DNA from: Dysgonomonadaceae bacterium zrk40
GTDB taxonomy: Bacteria; Bacteroidota; Bacteroidia; Bacteroidales; Dysgonomonadaceae
Direction: 5' to 3'
Assembly: GCA_016916535.1 (NCBI GenBank)
Contig: CP070276.1
Span: 124,001 to 188,000 of the forward strand
Length of the DNA: 64,000 bases
Shown: one piece after another, positions 62,441 through 64,000 of the stretch
Layout: each line of letters opens with the position of its first letter
Numbering within the stretch: position 1 is the stretch's first letter
Notes under the pieces: generated by a model
Told to the model about the DNA's origin: nothing
Database searches by the model: none
The model's input: the letters and a program-made list of their open reading frames with translations, nothing else
Program-made: the position numbers and the translations under genes

Positions 62441-62812
62441 TTAAATTTTCACTGCTTCGAACTTGTAGATATCACCTTCTGAATTCCTGTAATCAATCTT
62501 AGCTTTGTTACCGGACAGTGACGTGAACTCAAAATATTCCGTTACAGAACCAGATACACCGGTCACAGTATTACCTCCGACAATGTATGTTCCGACATAG
62601 CTGTCACCTAAAAAATCAACGTAATACTTGCCATCACTTTTCAATTCAACCATTATTGCACCAGAGGTCAATTCAGTTGTTTCGCCATTCAAGGTGATTT
62701 TTGTCACATTCCATTTCCCCACCAAATCAGCCTTGGATAATTCAATATCTCCCTCTTTCTCACAAGAAAATGCCAGCAGTAACACTGCCAAAATCATTAA
62801 TACTTTTTTCAT
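62441..62812 (-). CDS. Lipocalin-like lipoprotein
   Basis: Start at 62812 (second ATG of a pair; 62815 is equally possible) gives about 123 residues with lipobox LLLAFSC-E. The mature chain starts KADLVGKWNVTKITLNGETT, like lipocalin-type domains of Bacteroidetes, with alternating strand residues (YYVDFLGDSYVGTYIVGGNT) to the end. It probably binds a small ligand in the envelope. AT-rich; single gene. It lies 126 bp upstream of the secreted DUF4468-like gene on the same strand. Confidence 0.65.
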   Translation of the reverse strand: MKKVLMILAVLLLAFSCEKEGDIELSKADLVGKWNVTKITLNGETTELTSGAIMVELKSDGKYYVDFLGDSYVGTYIVGGNTVTGVSGSVTEYFEFTSLSGNKAKIDYRNSEGDIYKFEAVKI

Positions 62813-62931
62813 CATAACATAAAATTTGGACGTAAATAAATTGATAATGGTCCAAAAGTATCTCAATCGTTTGACAACTACTGTCAATACTGAATAAATC
62901 AGATAAAATATCTACCTGACCTTCGTTGAAT

Positions 62932-63876
62932 TCACACAATTCGCTGGGATAATCGGATGAATGTTTGAGCTACGTCATTTTCATCGGGAATGGGACGATA
63001 AGCCAGGGCGGATAATTCAGATTGGTATTGATCCTTTATCTTGCTCCATAGGGAATCAAAATTGCGAATCAAGGGTGATTCAGCTATGGACCTGCTGGTC
63101 CATCCCGTTGGTTCATCGAACATCATCTTGTCGTGTTCCAAAAGTGTGAGAAATTGCTGTTTAAATGTGTCTGACTGTATGCACTGCATACAATCATCAT
63201 CCTTGGCCAGAAAATACAGATCATAGAAATGCCTGATCTTGGATGAAACAGATGGGACAGGGTCCCGGTCCAGCGAGAAGCGAATGATCGATACCAACTT
63301 CTCCAGGAGCGTTTGTTCCTTGTTCAGGATATTGATCTCGAAGGGATGCAGCTGATATGCATCAATGAACGATTGATTGTACGTCTGGTCCAGAAAGTCG
63401 AACACCATGCTTTGAATAATCCGTTTCTGAAAGGGGATAGGGTTCGCAAATGAGTTGACCTCGACAATCAGCCGGTTGTTGGGGTCGTTCTTCTGAATGG
63501 TTGGGTACCTGAAAAGCGACTTCCTGTAGCGGGAACCTTTGCTTGTGATTCCCTCCTCCTGAAATTCTGTAAGCTCTCCTGTTATCTCCTTTTCGAGATG
63601 ACGAATGATCGTTTTGATTTCATTTCCTGTTTTATGGGTTGTGTTGACAATTGCCAAGTCGACATCTTCCGAGAACCGGTCAATGAGCCGGTATCCTTTG
63701 GAGAGAGAGGTACCACCTTTGAAAATCGCCTCATCGCTGTACTTGCTGCCAGACAATCTACGCAGGAGCAAAGTAATCCAATAATCCTTCTCCACAAAAC
63801 CGATGTTGATCTTGAGATGCTGGGATGCCGCTCTCAGTGTTTGAGAAAAGAGTAGTGAGTCGTGATGCAGATTCAT
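62932..63876 (-). CDS. AbiEii/AbiGii-type nucleotidyltransferase toxin
   Basis: The start at 63876 (MNLHHDSLLFSQTLR) overlaps the upstream stop as ATGA, so the earlier ATG (63888) is less likely. The 314-residue protein has the AbiEii nucleotidyltransferase core: IFKGGTSLSKGYRLIDRFSE, DVDLAIVNTTHKTGNEIKTI with the metal Asp pair, and SIIRFSLDRDPVPSVSSKIR with HFYDLYFLAKDD. In type IV toxin-antitoxin systems this toxin transfers nucleotides to a tRNA target and can abort phage infection. Its antitoxin gene precedes it. Confidence 0.88.
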   Translation of the reverse strand: MNLHHDSLLFSQTLRAASQHLKINIGFVEKDYWITLLLRRLSGSKYSDEAIFKGGTSLSKGYRLIDRFSEDVDLAIVNTTHKTGNEIKTIIRHLEKEITGELTEFQEEGITSKGSRYRKSLFRYPTIQKNDPNNRLIVEVNSFANPIPFQKRIIQSMVFDFLDQTYNQSFIDAYQLHPFEINILNKEQTLLEKLVSIIRFSLDRDPVPSVSSKIRHFYDLYFLAKDDDCMQCIQSDTFKQQFLTLLEHDKMMFDEPTGWTSRSIAESPLIRNFDSLWSKIKDQYQSELSALAYRPIPDENDVAQTFIRLSQRIV

Positions 63877-64000
63877 GAGAAATTCCATTTATCGGCCACC
63901 GGGAATGCAAGTTTAAGACCCGGCAGCTTGTATTTGGTAATAGGATTCAAGGAATCGTAAAGCGGCCGAGAAACAGCATCGGCCTGAATAGTGTCGAGAA
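63873..64000 (-). CDS. AbiEi/DUF6088-like antitoxin, C-terminal end (runs off the right edge)
   Basis: The minus strand is open from the window edge to TGA at 63875-63873, giving LDTIQADAVSRPLYDSLNPI and then a tail with KLPGLKLAFPVADKWNFS. Its stop shares bases with the ATG of the toxin gene (ATGA), the usual coupling of this pair, and Bacteroidetes DUF6088/AbiEi antitoxins precede AbiEii toxins in this order. The fragment is only about 41 residues, so the DNA-binding N domain is outside the window. Identity rests mainly on position. Confidence 0.65.
   Translation of the reverse strand, partial: LDTIQADAVSRPLYDSLNPITKYKLPGLKLAFPVADKWNFS

Noticed and set aside
61579-63900. Search for a second copy of the tRNA-Gln 3' end (attachment site)
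   Set aside because: No repeat of GGTTCGAATCCTTGTGG was found before the window edge, so no att site is claimed.

Overview
The window looks like chromosomal DNA of a member of the Bacteroidota, most likely order Bacteroidales and near Proteiniphilum/Petrimonas/Dysgonomonas (the genus is inference). The support is: many gene starts preceded by the Bacteroidetes -7 box TAnnTTTG, several with a TTTG/TTG box 19-21 bp upstream; few Shine-Dalgarno sequences; families typical of the phylum (DUF4492, DUF3467, DUF4831, DUF4382, CotH lipoprotein, zinc-free L31, DUF6088/AbiEii pair); and a tmRNA tag ending NYALAA. Coding density is high.

Layout. 1-12.6 kb: end of an alkaline-phosphatase-superfamily gene, DUF4105 membrane protein, L31, an SLC12-like transporter, cinA and serS (convergent, overlapping), a 45-residue membrane protein, tilS, pheS, DUF4831 and DUF3298 envelope proteins, and YceI. 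12.6-23.5 kb: a sufB gene without sufCDS beside it, ung, asnA, pyrK-pyrD, an XRE regulator followed by about 870 bp without a convincing gene, a lipoprotein glutathione peroxidase, holA, amn, a free-standing HsdR-N domain protein and panB. 23.6-34.3 kb: a FadL-like porin, a secreted Tyr/Trp/Gly plus Ser/Arg low-complexity protein, a PhnP-like hydrolase, a SPOR lipoprotein, and the run DUF3298-rsmG-MBL-gcvP-DUF4382. 34.4-45.9 kb: cytochrome bd (DUF3467, DUF4492, cydA, cydB), alanine dehydrogenase, class II aldolase, a CBM20-CBM20-GH77 glucanotransferase, an AspT-type transporter and prmA.

45.87-46.91 kb is a complete IS982-family element (17-bp inverted repeats, 5-bp duplication TCTTA) inserted exactly at the start codon of prmA, cutting it from its likely native promoter. 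47-50 kb is an ECF sigma module (TPR protein, sigma factor, membrane anti-sigma candidate, Spy-like protein). An AT-rich CotH lipoprotein gene then lies next to the tmRNA gene ssrA. 52-61.4 kb holds the Nfn-type transhydrogenase pair coupled to pdxB, a TPR/OmpA-like lipoprotein, a membrane sensor lacking an output domain directly before trkH, and tyrS. After tRNA-Gln the composition falls and the window ends in small secreted proteins and an AbiEii-like toxin with the end of its antitoxin, which suggests a tRNA-associated island.

Most of the window is core metabolism, translation and envelope biology. The least explained parts are the sensor/TrkH pair, the low-complexity secreted protein, the ECF module, the orphan sufB with a structured leader, the 11-bp tandem repeat upstream of ung, and the tRNA-Gln-proximal segment. 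No complete, clearly novel defence or mobile system was seen.
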